From: Micromonospora sp. NBC_01699
GTDB taxonomy: Bacteria > Actinomycetota > Actinomycetes > Mycobacteriales > Micromonosporaceae
DNA length: 64,000 bases
Direction of reading: 5' to 3'
NCBI RefSeq assembly: GCF_036250065.1
Contig: NZ_CP109199.1
Location: forward strand, 1,178,001 to 1,242,000
A model generated the notes under the pieces. It saw only the letters and a list, made by a program, of their open reading frames with translations. It was not told the DNA's origin and did no database searches. Positions 36,555-43,915 of this stretch are shown here, piece by piece. A program made the position numbers and the translations under genes. Numbering within the stretch: position 1 is the stretch's first letter; every line of letters begins with the position of its first letter.

Positions 36555-37351
36555 GCAGCGACCGCCCCGGTGCTGTCATGATCGATGCTGTGGAAACCGC
36601 CCCCTCGCTGGACGTACGCGGCGTCAGCTACGCCTACCCGGACGGTCACGTCGCCCTGCACGGGGTCGACCTGACCGTGCCGAAGGGGAACAGGGTGGCG
36701 CTGCTCGGGCCGAACGGCGCCGGCAAGACCACCCTGGTGCTGCACCTGAACGGGATCCTCGCCGCGGCGGCGGGCACGGTCACCGTGGGCGGGCTCGCCG
36801 TGAACCGGGACCGGGCCACCCTGGCCGAGATCCGCCGCCGGGTCGGCATCGTCTTCCAGGACCCCGACGACCAGCTCTTCCTGCCCACCGTCGCCGAGGA
36901 CGTGGCGTTCGGCCCGGCCAACCTCGGGCTGCGCGGCGCCGAACTCGCCAACCGGGTGGACGAGGCGCTGGCCTCGGTCGGGATGAGCGAGCACCGGGAC
37001 CGGGCGCCGCACCACCTGTCGTTCGGCCAGCGCCGCCGGGTAGCGGTCGCCACCGTGCTCGCCATGCATCCGGAGATCCTGGTGCTGGACGAGCCGTCGT
37101 CGAACCTCGACCCGGCCGCCCGGCGGGAACTCGCCGAGATCCTGCGCGGGCTGCCGGTGACCCTGCTGATGGTCACCCACGACCTGCCGTACGCGTTGGA
37201 GCTCTGCGACCGGGCGGTGATCCTCGACGGTGGCCGGATCGTCGCCGACGGCGGCACGGCCGAGCTGCTCGCCGACGCCGACCTGCTGGCCCGGCACCGG
37301 CTGGAGCTGCCCTACGGGTTCGACCCGGTGGCGGCCGCCGCCCGACGCTGA
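36551..37351 (+). CDS. cbiO: ECF transporter ATP-binding subunit (CbiO)
   Basis: A 266-residue ABC ATPase that powers the Ni/Co importer. Walker A is LLGPNGAGKTTLVLHLNG, the Q-loop VFQDPDDQLFLPTVAEDVAFG is typical of ECF ATPases, the signature is LSFGQRRRVAVATVLAM, Walker B ILVLDEPSSNLDP and the switch histidine is in MVTHDLPYAL. The ATG at 36551 overlaps cbiQ; an internal ATG ten codons on would begin nearer the domain. The last 40 bp overlap the end of a convergent membrane-protein gene. Confidence 0.95.
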   Translation: MSSDRPGAVMIDAVETAPSLDVRGVSYAYPDGHVALHGVDLTVPKGNRVALLGPNGAGKTTLVLHLNGILAAAAGTVTVGGLAVNRDRATLAEIRRRVGIVFQDPDDQLFLPTVAEDVAFGPANLGLRGAELANRVDEALASVGMSEHRDRAPHHLSFGQRRRVAVATVLAMHPEILVLDEPSSNLDPAARRELAEILRGLPVTLLMVTHDLPYALELCDRAVILDGGRIVADGGTAELLADADLLARHRLELPYGFDPVAAAARR

Positions 37352-38448
37352 CCCCTCGGCCGGTCATCGGGCAGGTCCGCCGAGCCGCCGGCAGCGGGAA
37401 GAGGATCGGGCGTCACCGCGCGCAGCCGCAGCACACCGGCCAGCGTCCCGCCGACACCGATCACGATCATGGCCGCGACCAGCAGCCGCGCCGACGTCGC
37501 CGGCCACGGCACCGGGGCCACCGACCGGCCGAAGACGGCCGCGTTCGCCACCCCGGCGAACAGCGCCAGGCAGGCCCCGGACAGGGCCAGGGCGAAGTCG
37601 GCCGCCGGCCGTCGGGCCAACGCGTACGCCCCGGCGGCCAGCGCGCCCAGCCCGGTGAGCAGCGGCCAGATCTGCCCGGCGAGCAGGCCCTGCACCACCC
37701 CGCCGAAGCCGTCCGCCCCGGCGTCCAGTTCACGGGCCACCGCGAAGGCGACCGCACCCGCCCCGGCCAGGGCGAAGCCCCCGGCCAGCGCCACCGTCAC
37801 CGCCCGCCCGGCACGCCTACCGGCGGGCAGCAGGCCGAGCGCGCCGAGGACGAGCGCGCCGACCAGGCTGGCCAGCCACCACGGGCCGGGGCTCGGCGGC
37901 GGCAACCAGTCCAGGGTGCCGCGCAGGTCGATCGGGGTGACACCGTCGCGCAGCGGCACCGTCCAGTCCCGGATCCGGTGCGCCCGGTCCGGGTCGGCCC
38001 GCACCTGCTCCGGTGGGGTTTCGTCGGTCCAGTGGGTACGCCGGTCGTGCCAGCGGGCCACCGGTTCGGCGCCGATCCGCTGCCAGGACGGCGCCAGGGT
38101 CGGGTCGGTGCCGGCCGGCGGCTCGGTGTCGCCGTCCAGTGTCTCGTTCAGGTACGTCGCCGGGGAGTTCCGGTTCTCGTACACCCCGTCGGGGCGTACC
38201 TCCAGGTAGGGCTCACCGGCGTAGCCGAGCACCTCGATCGTCCGGCCGGTCCGGTTGGTCAGCTCCAGCCGGGCGCCCGCCTCGACCGCCCGTACGGTGA
38301 GGCCGGGCAGGGCCGGGGTGAGCACGGTGACCTCGGTCCGGTAGTCGGTGCCGTCGGGCGCGTCGGCACCGTGGGCGAGCGCCGGGGCGCCCACCGCGAG
38401 CGCGCCGAGCAGGCCGGCGGCGCACGCGGTGAGCAGTCGACGGATCAC
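37312..38448 (-). CDS. Membrane protein with extracytoplasmic domain, unknown
   Basis: About 378 residues from the GTG at 38448, which overlaps the DsbA stop as GTGA. A signal peptide (LTACAAGLLGALAVGAPALAH) leads to an outer beta-rich domain of about 170 residues with VRAVEAGARLELTNRTGRTI and a WHDRRTHWTDETPP motif. Five or six membrane helices follow, from WWLASLVGALVLGALGLLPAG on. The TNRT...VLGY and WHD/THW features recur in actinobacterial genes near copper and thiol-redox loci, but I cannot name a function. Its operon partners are a DsbA-like protein and a MauE/DoxX protein. The open frame upstream of 38448 is antisense noise. Confidence 0.75.
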   Translation of the reverse strand: MIRRLLTACAAGLLGALAVGAPALAHGADAPDGTDYRTEVTVLTPALPGLTVRAVEAGARLELTNRTGRTIEVLGYAGEPYLEVRPDGVYENRNSPATYLNETLDGDTEPPAGTDPTLAPSWQRIGAEPVARWHDRRTHWTDETPPEQVRADPDRAHRIRDWTVPLRDGVTPIDLRGTLDWLPPPSPGPWWLASLVGALVLGALGLLPAGRRAGRAVTVALAGGFALAGAGAVAFAVARELDAGADGFGGVVQGLLAGQIWPLLTGLGALAAGAYALARRPAADFALALSGACLALFAGVANAAVFGRSVAPVPWPATSARLLVAAMIVIGVGGTLAGVLRLRAVTPDPLPAAGGSADLPDDRPRGQRRAAAATGSNP

Positions 38449-39278
38449 TTGGTGGCCGCCGCCACGGCCGCGTTGAGGGCGTCCGTGTTCGGGTTCACGC
38501 CCTTGCCGTTGACCAGTACGGTCGGCGTGCTGTTGATGTTCGCCCGACTCGCCGCCTCGGTCACATGCGCGGTCCACGGCTTGAACGTACCGTCGCGTAC
38601 GCAGGAGCCGAACCTGGCCCCGTCCAGCCCGACGCCGGTGCCGATACTGATCAGCTCGTCGTCGCTGAGCCCGGCGCTGCCCTCGGCCGGCTGCCGGTTG
38701 AACAGCGCCTCGGCGTACTCCCGGTATTTGCCCTCGTCGGCCGCGCAGCCGGAGGCGGCGGACGACCGGGTCGAGTAGTTGGTCGAGGAGGCCCGGTCGA
38801 GGTACGCGACCGGGTGGAACCGCACCGTCACCTTGTTCTCGCTGACCAACTGGTCCAGGGTGGCGCCGGTGGACTTCTCGAACTGGCCGCAGAACGGGCA
38901 GATGAAATCCTCGTAGATGTCGACGGTGACCGGGCCGGTGCCGATCGCTATCGCGTTGCCGTCGGCGGTCGCCCCGGCCGGCGCGGTGAAGTCGCTGGTC
39001 GAGCGCTGGCTGGCGGTGACGCTCCAGCCGATCAGGCCGGCGATCACCAGCACCGCGACCGCGATCAGCGAGGTCCACAGGGTGCGTCGGCGGCGGCGCT
39101 CGCGGGCCAGTTGCTCCCGGACAACCCGGGCCGAACTCTTCTTCTGCGCCGCGTTCTGCCCCTTCTGCGCCTTCTGTGGTCCCTGCTGAGGCTGTGCCTT
39201 CTGCGGTCCCTGTTGAGGCTTGTCCGGCCTCCGTCCCGGACCGCCACGTGCGCGACCCGGCCCCCGTGGACTACCCAT
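38445..39278 (-). CDS. Membrane-anchored DsbA-family thiol oxidoreductase
   Basis: The product is 277 residues. A basic, Gln/Lys-rich cytoplasmic tail holds short repeats (QQGPQKAQ twice), then one membrane helix (LWTSLIAVAVLVIAGLIGWSV, about residues 67-87), then an extracytoplasmic thioredoxin fold. The active site is FICPFCGQFEK (Cys-Pro-Phe-Cys) and the cis-proline loop is STPTVLVNG. Further cysteines lie in SGCAADEGK and FGSCVRDG. It forms or repairs disulfides in secreted proteins. Its start overlaps the MauE/DoxX gene by 8 bp, suggesting that protein handles its electrons. ATG at 39278 with a GGAGGACGAGA site. Confidence 0.92.
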   Translation of the reverse strand: MGSPRGPGRARGGPGRRPDKPQQGPQKAQPQQGPQKAQKGQNAAQKKSSARVVREQLARERRRRRTLWTSLIAVAVLVIAGLIGWSVTASQRSTSDFTAPAGATADGNAIAIGTGPVTVDIYEDFICPFCGQFEKSTGATLDQLVSENKVTVRFHPVAYLDRASSTNYSTRSSAASGCAADEGKYREYAEALFNRQPAEGSAGLSDDELISIGTGVGLDGARFGSCVRDGTFKPWTAHVTEAASRANINSTPTVLVNGKGVNPNTDALNAAVAAATK

Positions 39279-39789
39279 TCTCGTCCTCCAGACGCTGCCC
39301 GCCGGCCATCCACCGGTCGATCGACAATGGGCTGCGCGGCCAGCGCAGCAGGAACGCCGCCATGATCAGGAACCCGATGTCCCGGAGGATCTCGGGCAGG
39401 TAACTCGGGGTCTGGCCGACGGCCAGCGGCCCGCCCTCGCTGAAGCAGCCGCAGTCGATCGCCAGGCCACGGGCCCAGGCCGAGGCGATCCCGGCGATGA
39501 ACAGCACCAGCAGCAGCGCGGAGACGCCGGCGGCCAGTCGGGTGGCCAGCCCGAGGAGCAGGAGTACGCCGAGGGCGATCTCGACGAACGGCTGCGCCGC
39601 CCCGATCACCCTGGCCACGTCGAAGGGAAAAATCTGGTACGCGTTGACGGCCCGGCCGGCGGCGGCCAGGTCACCGACTTTCGTGCTGCCGGCCCAGAAC
39701 CACACCGCGGCCAGCCCGAGTCGTACGGCCAGCCCGAGCCACGGTTGTACCGGGTCCCACCGTGGGCGTGCCGATGTCACCAAGGTCAT
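39271..39789 (-). CDS. DoxX/MauE-family membrane protein
   Basis: The product is 172 residues with four membrane helices. The first has the family motif GLAAVWFWAGSTKVGDLAAA, the second VEIALGVLLLLGLATRL. A short loop carries the cysteine pair DCGCFSEGG, typical of MauE-like proteins linked to disulfide exchange. It is first in an operon with the DsbA-like protein, so the two probably form a membrane thiol relay, comparable to DsbB or VKOR with DsbA. The ATG is at 39789. An ECF sigma gene lies 100 bp upstream on the same strand. Confidence 0.88.
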   Translation of the reverse strand: MTLVTSARPRWDPVQPWLGLAVRLGLAAVWFWAGSTKVGDLAAAGRAVNAYQIFPFDVARVIGAAQPFVEIALGVLLLLGLATRLAAGVSALLLVLFIAGIASAWARGLAIDCGCFSEGGPLAVGQTPSYLPEILRDIGFLIMAAFLLRWPRSPLSIDRWMAGGQRLEDENG

Positions 39790-39889
39790 GGCTCCTTAGT
39801 CGCGGGCCCGCGTCGGCGGGTTCCGCTTCCCAGGCAAGTCCCAGCGGACCCCGGGAACCTCCCAGCCGCCGTGCCTCCCGTCGGCCGCC

Positions 39890-40675
39890 TCAGCTCGCCA
39901 GCGCATCGCCGACCGCCTCGACCAGTTCCGTACGCGCCCGCGCCACCCGGGACCGGATGGTGCCGACCGGCACCCCCTCCACCGCCGCCGCCTCGGCGTA
40001 CGACAGCCCGAGCAGCTGGGTGAGGACGAACGCCCCACGCCGCTCGGCGGGCAGCCGCCGGAGCAGGTCGTTCGCGCCGAACTGCCCGGCCGGATCCGGG
40101 TACGGGTGGTCGGTGTACGCCTGACCGGTCAACCGCTCGTCCAGCCGGCGCCGCCGAACCACCGTACGGAGATGGTCGGCACAGGCCCGCCGGGCGATGC
40201 CCAGCAACCACGTACGCGCACTCGACCGCCCCTCGAACGCCGGCAGCGCCCGGAACGCGCGCAGGTACGTGTCCTGGAGCAGGTCGTCCGCGCTGTCCCG
40301 GTCGACCAGGGCCGCGGTGAACCGCCACACCTCGGTCTGGGTGGCCCGGACGAACGCCGCCTGCGCCGCCGGGTCCCCGTCGCGGGCGCGCAGCGCCCAG
40401 TGGGTCGCGTCGTCCAGCGCCTGCGTCCGCTCCACCGCTTCCGGTCCCGGTCCCGCTTCCGGTGCCGCTGCCGCTTCCGGTGCCAACGCCCGCGCCGTCG
40501 CCGATGCCGGCGCCTCCGTCCGGGCCGGTGGCTCGACGGTGGCGCTGACCTGGGCGGACTCGCGCGGGACGGGGATCACGACATCCGAGGTTACGCGCGC
40601 CGTCGGAGTACGGGGGTGGCCTTGGCCCGCTTGGGTGTGCTTGCGCACGGCCGGGAACTTTTCCGTGCCGGACAT
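39890..40675 (-). CDS. ECF-type RNA polymerase sigma factor
   Basis: From ATG 40675 the product is 261 residues, with a Pro/Ala/Glu-rich, apparently disordered N-terminus of about 85. The conserved part starts at DDATHWALRARDGDPAAQ; a GTG at 40435 would give a 181-residue protein of normal ECF length. Region 2 is VDRDSADDLLQDTYLRAFRALPAFEGRSSARTWLLGIARR; region 4 is LTQLLGLSYAEAAAVEGVPVGTIRSRVARAR. A zinc-finger membrane anti-sigma gene is divergent. With the longer start only 13 bp separate the two, leaving little room for promoters, which favours the shorter start. Confidence 0.87.
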   Translation of the reverse strand: MSGTEKFPAVRKHTQAGQGHPRTPTARVTSDVVIPVPRESAQVSATVEPPARTEAPASATARALAPEAAAAPEAGPGPEAVERTQALDDATHWALRARDGDPAAQAAFVRATQTEVWRFTAALVDRDSADDLLQDTYLRAFRALPAFEGRSSARTWLLGIARRACADHLRTVVRRRRLDERLTGQAYTDHPYPDPAGQFGANDLLRRLPAERRGAFVLTQLLGLSYAEAAAVEGVPVGTIRSRVARARTELVEAVGDALAS

Positions 40676-40688
40676 CGACTACCTCCCC

Positions 40689-41342
40689 ATGACCTGCGAC
40701 GAGGTACGGGTCGCGCTGTCCGCGCGGCTGGACGGGGAAGACCCGCGGGCGCCGATGGAGGCGCTCGACGCGCACACCGTGACCTGCCCCGGCTGCCAGC
40801 TCTGGCTGGTCCGGGCGGAGGAACTCGGCCGGGTCATGCAACGTGCGCAGGCGGTCGAGGTGCCCGACCTGACCGCCACCGTACTCGCGGCGGTGGCCGC
40901 CGACCCGGTCATCGCGGCAGCCGCCCGCCGCCGCACCTCGGCCGCGTACGGTCGGCGCCAGATCCTGCGGGTAGCGGTCGCGGTGGCCGCCGTCGCCCAG
41001 CTCGCCATCGCGCTGCCCATCCTGCTCGCCGGCTTCGGCGTCGAGGTCGACCTGCACACCACCCGGGAGATGGCCTCGTTCGACGTGGCCCTCGCGGTCG
41101 GGTTCGCGCTCGCCGCGTACCGGCCGGAACGGGCGCAGGCGTTCGTGCCGGTCGCCTTCGTCCTCGCGGTCTGCCTCGCCGGCACCAGCGCGGTCGACAT
41201 AGTGAACTCGACCACGGCCGTGGTGCACGAGATCGGCCACCTCGCCACGGTGGTGCAGGCCGGACTGCTCTGGGCGCTCGGGCGGGTCAGCCGGCGTACC
41301 GATCCGCCGCTGCGCGCGCCGGCGGTGGCGGGACGCGGGTGA
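40689..41342 (+). CDS. Membrane anti-sigma factor with zinc finger
   Basis: The product is 217 residues. The cytoplasmic N-terminus carries a zinc-binding anti-sigma motif (HTVTCPGCQLW: His-x3-Cys-x2-Cys). A helical linker leads to four membrane helices (ILRVAVAVAAVAQLAIALP; FDVALAVGFALAAY; VPVAFVLAVCLAGTSAVDIV; LATVVQAGLLWALG). HEIGH precedes the last helix, the shape of a metallopeptidase motif, but nothing else supports a protease. It should hold the divergent ECF factor inactive at the membrane until an envelope signal arrives. ATG at 40689; GTG at 40668 would overlap the sigma gene. The copper gene copCD follows 35 bp downstream. Confidence 0.85.
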   Translation: MTCDEVRVALSARLDGEDPRAPMEALDAHTVTCPGCQLWLVRAEELGRVMQRAQAVEVPDLTATVLAAVAADPVIAAAARRRTSAAYGRRQILRVAVAVAAVAQLAIALPILLAGFGVEVDLHTTREMASFDVALAVGFALAAYRPERAQAFVPVAFVLAVCLAGTSAVDIVNSTTAVVHEIGHLATVVQAGLLWALGRVSRRTDPPLRAPAVAGRG

Positions 41343-41377
41343 TCCGAGGTCGCGCCGTGGTGGGTTTCTGGGCGAGC

Positions 41378-43039
41378 ATGTCTCGCATGACTGCCGCACA
41401 AAGATCATGGGTGTCGCGGGCCGGCGCGATGCTCGGCCTCCTGCTGGCGACATTCGCCCTGCTGCTCGGGCCGGCCAGCCCGGCCAGCGCCCACGCGGTG
41501 CTGGTCAGCAGCAGCCCGGCCACGGACGCGGTGCTGCCCAGCGCGCCCGCCGAGGTGGTGCTCACGTTCAGCGAGGGCGTCCGGAACGTACCGGACAAAA
41601 TCCGGATTCTCGGCCCGGACGGCGCGCGGGTGGACCGGGGCGACCCGGTCTTCGACGGCGCCGTGGTCACCATCCCGGTCGACCCGGGTGGACCGCAGGG
41701 CACCTACCTGGTCAGCTACCGGGTGATCTCGGCCGACAGCCACCCGGTGGCGGGCGCCTACACGTACTCGGTCGGGGCGCCGTCCACCCCGCCGACCGAC
41801 ACCGAGAACGACAGCGTCGACCCGGCCATCACCGCCGCCGTGGCGGTGGGCAAGTACCTCGGCTACGCCGGGCTGGTCCTGCTGGTCGGCCCGGTGCTGG
41901 TGCTCAGCCTGCTCTGGCCGCAGCGGCTCGACCGGCGCGGTCCGGCCCGACTGGTCTGGACCGGGTTCGGCCTGGTCACCGCCGCGACCCTGATCGGCAT
42001 CTGGCTCCAGGTCCCCTACACCACCGGCGGGGCCCTGTTCTCGATCAGCGGCAGCGCCCTGAGCGACGTGCTCGCCAGTACGTTCGGCGCGGTGCTGCTG
42101 GTCCGGCTCGGCATCCTGGTGGCCGCCGCGATCCTGCTCCGGCCGCTGCTGCGGGGCAGTGCCGGCCGGGCCGACCACCTGCTGCTGGGCGTACTCGGGG
42201 TGGCGGGGTTGTTCACCTGGCCGCTGGCCGGGCACGGGGCGGCGTCACCCGTACCGGCGGTGTCGGTGCTGGTCGACGCGGTGCACGTGGGCAGCATGGC
42301 GGTCTGGCTCGGTGGCCTGCTGATGCTGGTCGTGTTCCTGCTGCGCCGGGCCGACGAGCGGGAACTCGGGGCGATCCTGCCGATCTGGTCCCGCTGGGCG
42401 GCGGTGGCCGTCTCCGCGCTGCTGCTCGCCGGCATCGTGCAGGCACTGATCGAGGTCGCCACCCCGAGCGCCCTGATCGACACCACCTACGGCCGCCTGA
42501 TCATCGCGAAGGTGGTCCTGTTCGGGCTGGTGATCGGCGTCGCGGCGTACTCGCGGCGGCTGGTCCAGCGCCGGATCGCCACCGAGCGGCCGGGGCGGAT
42601 GCGGCGGGCGGTCTGGACCGAGCTGGGCGTCACCGCGCTGATCCTGGCCATCTCCGCCGTACTCGTGCAGACCCCGCCGGGGCGGACCGCCGAGGCGAAC
42701 GACGGCGCCGCCGGAGCGGGCTTCTTCTCCACCAGGCTCACCAGTGACCTGCTCTCGGTGGAGGTGGAGGTGGACCCGGCCGGCACCGGCAGCAACACCA
42801 TCCACCTGTACGCGTACACCCCGGACAACAAGCCGCAGCCGGTGGTCGAATGGACCGGGACCGCCGCGTTGCCGGCCAAGGGGGTCGAGGCGATCGAGAT
42901 CCCGTTGCTGCCGCTGACCGACAACCACGCCACCGGCGAGATCAGCCTGCCCACACCGGGCGACTGGCAACTGCGCTTCACCGTCCGAATATCCGACATC
43001 GACCAGGCCACGGTGACCGCCACCGTGCCGATCAACTAG
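41378..43039 (+). CDS. Copper resistance protein, CopC-CopD fusion
   Basis: The product is 553 residues. After a signal peptide (LLLATFALLLGPASPASA) the mature protein starts AHAVLVSSSPATDAVLP, where the N-terminal His is the Cu(II) ligand of CopC. VISADSHPVAGAYTYSV holds the second histidine region. The CopD part has about eight membrane helices, including LAGHGAASPVPAVSVLVDAVH with conserved histidines. A C-terminal outer domain of about 120 residues follows. The family imports or handles periplasmic copper. The start could be ATG 41378 or 41387. YcnI follows by 12 bp, so the pair forms a copper operon, probably with the anti-sigma gene. Confidence 0.93.
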   Translation: MSRMTAAQRSWVSRAGAMLGLLLATFALLLGPASPASAHAVLVSSSPATDAVLPSAPAEVVLTFSEGVRNVPDKIRILGPDGARVDRGDPVFDGAVVTIPVDPGGPQGTYLVSYRVISADSHPVAGAYTYSVGAPSTPPTDTENDSVDPAITAAVAVGKYLGYAGLVLLVGPVLVLSLLWPQRLDRRGPARLVWTGFGLVTAATLIGIWLQVPYTTGGALFSISGSALSDVLASTFGAVLLVRLGILVAAAILLRPLLRGSAGRADHLLLGVLGVAGLFTWPLAGHGAASPVPAVSVLVDAVHVGSMAVWLGGLLMLVVFLLRRADERELGAILPIWSRWAAVAVSALLLAGIVQALIEVATPSALIDTTYGRLIIAKVVLFGLVIGVAAYSRRLVQRRIATERPGRMRRAVWTELGVTALILAISAVLVQTPPGRTAEANDGAAGAGFFSTRLTSDLLSVEVEVDPAGTGSNTIHLYAYTPDNKPQPVVEWTGTAALPAKGVEAIEIPLLPLTDNHATGEISLPTPGDWQLRFTVRISDIDQATVTATVPIN

Positions 43040-43051
43040 GAAGGCACTTCC

Positions 43052-43795
43052 ATGATCCGTCCCCGGCGTACCGCGTCCGCGGCCGCTTTCGTGCTCGGCG
43101 CCGCGCTCGTCGGCGTGTTCGGCCTCGCCCTGCCGGCGTCCGCGCACGTCACGGTGAACCCGAAGGAGGCGACCCAGGGCGGCTACGGCCGGGTGGCCTT
43201 CCGGGTGCCGAACGAGAGCGACACCGCGTCGACCACGAAGATCGAGGTCAACCTGCCGGAGAACGCGCCGGTCGCGTCGGTCTCGACCATCCCGCTGCCG
43301 GGCTGGACGGTGGTGCTGGAGAAGCGCAAGGTGGACCCGCCGCTGGAGGTGCACGGCAGCCAGATCACCGAGGCGGTGTCGAAGATCACCTGGACTGCGG
43401 GCGCGGGCGCGGAGGTCAAGCCGGAGCAGTTCCAGGAGTTCGGGGTCTCGCTGGGCCCGCTGCCCCAGGTCGACCAGTTGGTCTTCAAGGTGCTCCAGAC
43501 CTACTCGGACGGCAACATCTCGCGCTGGATCGACGAGCCGGCGGCGGCCGGTGCCGAGGAGCCGGAGCACCCGGCGCCGGTGTTGAAGCTGGCCAAGGCG
43601 GCCGATCCGGCGTCCGGCGGGGCTACGCCGTCGGTGGCCGCGGTCGCGCAGGCCGACGACGACGAGGACGACGAGGACGGCTCGGCCGGGGTGGGGCTGG
43701 GCATCGCCGGTCTGGTGGCCGGTCTGGCCGGCCTGGTGCTGGGCGGGCTGGCGTTCGCCCGTACCCGCCGTCCGTCGACCCCGTCGGGCGCCTGA
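43052..43795 (+). CDS. ycnI: YcnI-family copper-binding membrane protein (DUF1775)
   Basis: A 247-residue protein with a signal peptide that ends at ASAHV, exposing a histidine as residue 1, the YcnI copper ligand together with the conserved Trp in PLPGWTVVLEK. The DUF1775 domain spans about residues 32-165. An acidic DDDEDDEDGS linker follows, then a C-terminal membrane helix (GVGLGIAGLVAGLAGLVLGGLAF). It probably acts as a copper chaperone outside the membrane next to CopCD. The ATG is behind AGGAAGGCACTTCC. A strong terminator follows. Confidence 0.93.
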   Translation: MIRPRRTASAAAFVLGAALVGVFGLALPASAHVTVNPKEATQGGYGRVAFRVPNESDTASTTKIEVNLPENAPVASVSTIPLPGWTVVLEKRKVDPPLEVHGSQITEAVSKITWTAGAGAEVKPEQFQEFGVSLGPLPQVDQLVFKVLQTYSDGNISRWIDEPAAAGAEEPEHPAPVLKLAKAADPASGGATPSVAAVAQADDDEDDEDGSAGVGLGIAGLVAGLAGLVLGGLAFARTRRPSTPSGA

Positions 43796-43804
43796 GACAT
43801 TGAT

Positions 43805-43844
43805 CCGCTGGCCCGCCGCTGATCCGGCGGGCCAGCGGCGTTTT
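43805..43844 (+). terminator. Intrinsic terminator of the copper operon
   Basis: A perfect 14-bp stem (43805-43818 with 43825-43838), a 6-nt loop, then CGTTTT. It lies 10 bp after the ycnI stop. Confidence 0.93.
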
Positions 43845-43915
43845 GCGCAATAAGGAGCATTAACACCCTTTCGGTCGGTATCGTCTTGAAGATACTTCGA
43901 TCAGGGGGAAAGACC

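Noticed and set aside
40689-41342. Zinc protease reading of the anti-sigma gene based on HEIGH
   Set aside because: The motif sits at a membrane helix, no further metal ligand follows, and the N-terminal zinc finger plus position opposite a sigma gene explain the protein.
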